This document shows positions 61,300 to 64,000 of a stretch of DNA of 64,000 nucleotides, in pieces. The stretch is from Paenibacillus woosongensis. Lineage in GTDB: Bacteria > Bacillota > Bacilli > Paenibacillales > Paenibacillaceae. A program made the position numbers and the translations under genes. Each line of letters begins with the position of its first letter. Within the stretch, counting starts at the first letter, position 1. The DNA lies in assembly GCF_030122845.1 (NCBI RefSeq), contig NZ_CP126084.1, positions 4,922,501 through 4,986,500 of the forward strand, written 5' to 3'. Below the pieces are notes generated by a model, which was given only the letters and a program-made list of their open reading frames with translations, had not been told where the DNA came from and made no database searches.

Positions 61300-62052
61300 A
61301 TGTATAATCTGTTGATTGTTGATGATGAGGCCGAGACGCGTGAAGCCTTGTCGAGCTATTTTCCATGGGGTGAGGTTGGATTCGAGGTCATCGGCCAAGT
61401 CAATAACGGACAAGAAGCGCTACAGTTCATCTCGGAAAATGATCACGTCGAGGTGGTCCTTACCGATATCAAAATGCCAGTCATGTCTGGCGTTGAATTG
61501 GCGGAGCAGCTGTACATCAACCATCGGCACATCAAGATTGTCTTTATCAGCGGTTACCGGGACTTTGAGTACGCTCAAAAGGCGCTGCACTACCGTGTGA
61601 AAAACTATGTGCTCAAGCCCGCCAAATACAATGTGCTTATGGAGGTATTCCTCGAAATCAAAGCGGAGCTCGAAGCTGAACAAGCAAGGCTGGAGACCCA
61701 GCCGGCCGAGGAGCAGCCCAGAAACGACGAAAGCCTGATCATTCATAAAATAAAATCCTATGTCAAAGAAAACTATAAGGACGCTTCCCTGGAAGAGGTA
61801 GCGCGGCTTGTCCATATGAACGCCAACTATCTCAGCTTCTTTTTCAAGCAAAAGACGGGACAGAACTTCTCTGATTATTTGATAAGAACCAAAATGGAGG
61901 TCGCTGTTCATTTGCTGCAGGACGTCAGCTACAAGACGTATGAAATTAGCGAAATGGTCGGATACAGCAATGCCAAAAATTTCACACGCACCTTCAAAAG
62001 CTATTATGGCAAAACGCCAAGCGAGTATAGAAATGGCCCGGTCGCACCATGA
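61300..62052 (+). CDS. AraC-type response regulator (YesN-like)
   Basis: A 250-residue regulator. The receiver domain starts NLLIVDDEAETREALSSYF, has phospho-acceptor D56 in VVLTDIKMPVMSG and the conserved Lys in YVLKPAKYN. The C-terminal 100 residues form an AraC-type double helix-turn-helix: ASLEEVARLVHMNANYLSFFFKQKTGQNFSDYLIRTKM and TYEISEMVGYSNAKNFTRTFKSYYGKTPSEYR. This is the YesN class that controls sugar transport beside it. GTGGGGTGG precedes the ATG at 61300; an ATG six codons earlier lacks support. It overlaps the kinase gene by ATGA. Confidence 0.93.
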   Translation: MYNLLIVDDEAETREALSSYFPWGEVGFEVIGQVNNGQEALQFISENDHVEVVLTDIKMPVMSGVELAEQLYINHRHIKIVFISGYRDFEYAQKALHYRVKNYVLKPAKYNVLMEVFLEIKAELEAEQARLETQPAEEQPRNDESLIIHKIKSYVKENYKDASLEEVARLVHMNANYLSFFFKQKTGQNFSDYLIRTKMEVAVHLLQDVSYKTYEISEMVGYSNAKNFTRTFKSYYGKTPSEYRNGPVAP

Positions 62053-63809
62053 GGGAGAAGTATTTCATCAAGCATCTGGCAACCTTCCTCATACCGCTGC
62101 TTGTTCCGATCGTCATTTTCGGCGCCTTGTCAACGGTGACGTCGCAGCATGACATCAAGGCCGATATAAATCAGAACAGCAGCTTTCTGCTGCAGCAGTC
62201 GCAGACCCAGCTGGAGATGATTCTGAATGAGCTGGATACGCTATATTTGGCACTCTATGACAATAAAGATATTTTTAACGAGTTGTCGGCTGTGCTGGTC
62301 AATCCGTACTATACCTACGAGAGCTCAACGTCCAACCGGATTATCTCCAGCTTCTTGAATGCTTTTACCAGCTCCAAGCCTTATATTCAATCCTTCTATC
62401 TATATGTCGATAATCCGAACCAGCGCTTCCTCTCCTCTGTCGACGGTCTGGTGACGCTGGATCATTATTACGATACGGCCTGGTATGAGCAGTTCATGGC
62501 CTACAGTGGACCGCCTACTAAGTGGACTGTGCGGAGGAATATCCGCTTCTATGATTTCGAGACGAATCCTACGGCGATCGTGACGTTCTATAACGTACTG
62601 GTGCCGCAGAAGATCGGGATTATTCTAAACATCCGCCCGAAATACATCGAGAGCATTCTCGATGACATTACAACTTATGAGGGGCAGCAGCTGCTTGTGC
62701 TCGATGAAGAGAACAACGTCATCTTCTCCAACCACCACGGGGACTTGTTTCAGGATAAGGACATCGAGTGGATCGCAGGGCAATCCTCGGCGTTCTTCGA
62801 TATGAAGACCTCGCAGGGGCTGGTCAATATCACCAAAGTCGAGTCGGAGCGCTACAAGTGGAAATATGTATCGGCCATTCCCCATTCCGAGCTGTACAAG
62901 ACCCCGACGCGCATTTTCAAATACACGGTGCTCTTTGTGGCGATAGCGGTGGTGTGCGGACTGATTCTTACATATTACGTCGTTAGCCGCAATTACAAGC
63001 AGCTGAGAATGATTCGGATGCTGATCAAATCGGCTGAGGATCGCCATGTGCCCTTGAAGCCGCCGGGGAAAGTGAGGGACGAGTACTCCTATATTCTGCA
63101 CAATATGATTACGCATTTTATTGAGCACCGGTATATCCGAACCCAGCTTCTGGAGAAAAAATACCGGCTGCAGTTCATGGAGCTGCTCGCCCTGCAGTCG
63201 CAAATCAACCCGCATTTCCTTTATAACACCCTGCACTCGGTGTATTGGGAATCGGTCGCCTTGACGGGCAAACCTAACAAAGCCAGCGAAATGATCGAGG
63301 ATCTGTCCGATATCCTCTCCTACTCCTTCAGCGAACCGACAAAATCAGTCACCTGGAAGGAGGAAATCGCCAATGCCGTCAGCTATGTCAACATTCAGAA
63401 GAAGCGATATAAAGATAAGTTCGACGTCATCTTCGAGTATGAGGAGGAGATTACACAGCTGTTTACGATGAAGCTGCTCCTGCAGCCGCTTCTTGAGAAC
63501 AGCATCTACCACGGCATTAAAGAGAAGGAAGGTCCCGGATTGATCAAGGTGAAGCTTGTCCGACAGGAAGAGCGGCTGCGCATCACTGTTATCGACAACG
63601 GCATTGGCATCGAACCTGGAACGCTGGCAGAAATCCGGAGCCGGCTCGATTCGGACGAGGAGCGGACGAAGCATGTCGGCATGTTTAATACGAACAAGAG
63701 GCTGAAGCTGATGTACAACCATATGTACAGCTTCCAGATTCGCAGCAAGCCGGGCCTTGGCACCATGGTTGAGATGATTCTCCCTGTACAGGAAGTGCGG
63801 CATGACTGA
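62049..63809 (+). CDS. Sensor histidine kinase (YesM-like)
   Basis: A 586-residue membrane kinase. A first membrane helix (about 9-30), a large external sensor domain (about 35-285, cache-like) and a second helix (about 291-312) are followed by a HAMP-like linker. The His_kinase block is LQFMELLALQSQINPHFLYNTLHSVYWES, with H389 as phosphorylated residue. The ATPase region has LLLQPLLENSIYHGI and ITVIDNGIGIEPG. It probably senses a carbohydrate or binding-protein complex and phosphorylates the upstream response regulator. The stop codon lies in the loop of a perfect hairpin. Confidence 0.93.
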   Translation: MREKYFIKHLATFLIPLLVPIVIFGALSTVTSQHDIKADINQNSSFLLQQSQTQLEMILNELDTLYLALYDNKDIFNELSAVLVNPYYTYESSTSNRIISSFLNAFTSSKPYIQSFYLYVDNPNQRFLSSVDGLVTLDHYYDTAWYEQFMAYSGPPTKWTVRRNIRFYDFETNPTAIVTFYNVLVPQKIGIILNIRPKYIESILDDITTYEGQQLLVLDEENNVIFSNHHGDLFQDKDIEWIAGQSSAFFDMKTSQGLVNITKVESERYKWKYVSAIPHSELYKTPTRIFKYTVLFVAIAVVCGLILTYYVVSRNYKQLRMIRMLIKSAEDRHVPLKPPGKVRDEYSYILHNMITHFIEHRYIRTQLLEKKYRLQFMELLALQSQINPHFLYNTLHSVYWESVALTGKPNKASEMIEDLSDILSYSFSEPTKSVTWKEEIANAVSYVNIQKKRYKDKFDVIFEYEEEITQLFTMKLLLQPLLENSIYHGIKEKEGPGLIKVKLVRQEERLRITVIDNGIGIEPGTLAEIRSRLDSDEERTKHVGMFNTNKRLKLMYNHMYSFQIRSKPGLGTMVEMILPVQEVRHD

Positions 63810-63826
63810 TCATGCCGCACTTTGAA
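63793..63826 (+). terminator. Terminator overlapping the kinase stop codon
   Basis: AAGTGCGGCATGA and TCATGCCGCACTT form a 13-base-pair stem with a CTGA loop that contains the TGA stop. Only a short T run follows. Confidence 0.75.
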
Positions 63827-63907
63827 TTTAACTGGGGCGTCGCTTTGTTGTTGACTTTATTTGCACACTGTTTACACATATTGGGGCGTAAGTTCGTTCC
63901 CAAGGCC

Positions 63908-64000
63908 TTACACTTTGTTCTGCTTGCGGTACTGCAGCGGGGAACGCTTGGCAATCTGCTTGAACACCCTGCCGAAATGAGCGATGCTGTCAAAGCCGGT
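63908..64000 (-). CDS. AraC-family regulator, C-terminal end (cut by window edge)
   Basis: The last 30 codons of a gene entering from the right edge. The translation, TGFDSIAHFGRVFKQIAKRSPLQYRK plus a short tail, is the second helix-turn-helix of an AraC-type domain (GFDS-FxRxFKxxxGxSPxxYR pattern). It converges with the kinase gene. Nothing can be said about its sensor part. Confidence 0.8.
   Translation of the reverse strand, partial: TGFDSIAHFGRVFKQIAKRSPLQYRKQNKV

Overview
This window looks like chromosomal DNA from an endospore-forming, low-to-moderate-GC Firmicute. The best fit is Paenibacillus or a close relative. The evidence is a gerA-gerC-gerB germinant receptor operon, a PdaA-type spore-cortex deacetylase, PerR, a GltC regulator, a cydABDC operon, strong AGGAGG ribosome binding sites, frequent GTG/TTG starts, a YesM/YesN-type two-component pair beside a sugar ABC transporter, and a secreted GH74-X2-CBM3 xyloglucanase. 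No integrated phage, CRISPR array, rRNA or tRNA was recognised.

Layout. 0-6.3 kb, minus strand: the start of a lipoprotein, a DEAD-box helicase, a ThuA-like protein, a HemD-like protein, a sensor-less chemoreceptor, and perR overlapping an odd winged-helix regulator. 6.4-11.7 kb: a germinant receptor operon with large low-complexity extensions, overlapped in antisense by a small membrane protein gene. 11.8-15.4 kb: a Rieske oxidoreductase and a PadR/DUF1700/DUF4097 cassette. 15.5-18 kb: a zincin-like protein, a cystine-type ABC permease and binding protein without an ATPase, and a 51-residue membrane protein on its own transcription unit. 18.1-23.7 kb: an ABC-F protein, an AlkA-like glycosylase and a four-gene lipid-linked sugar transfer operon. 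23.8-30.1 kb: a resistance-type ABC-F gene behind an attenuator leader, then a marR/heterodimeric exporter operon. 30.1-36.8 kb: repeats, pdaA, two Gfo/Idh/MocA oxidoreductases, a cidR/cidAB locus and a beta-rich protein. 37-39.6 kb: NADP-type glutamate dehydrogenase and gltC. 40-43.1 kb: the xyloglucanase. 43.3-43.6 kb: intergenic palindromic repeats. 43.7-50 kb: cydABDC. 50.3-55.6 kb: a cell-surface stalk-domain protein, a YgbA-family protein and an ABC-2 exporter. 55.7-57.2 kb: catalase. 57.8-64 kb: a sugar ABC transporter, its two-component system, and the end of an AraC-family regulator.

Regulation links the parts. Nearly identical PerR-type boxes lie at perR and katA. Two TTGTGA-N6-TCAC sites lie in front of cydA. 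A cre-like site overlaps the predicted +1 of the sugar transporter, with three direct repeats upstream that suit the adjacent YesN-type regulator. Paired direct repeats lie upstream of gdhA, next to gltC.

The most unusual items are: the ABC-F leader, where a two-codon reading frame is embedded in a long terminator stem; the collagen-like Gln-Gln-Gly tail and 13-residue repeats of the GerA subunit; the antisense overlap of two low-complexity coding tails at gerB; the perR-coupled pseudo-receiver regulator; and an unlisted 51-residue membrane protein with its own promoter and terminator. Functions are assigned from motifs read by eye. No database search was possible.
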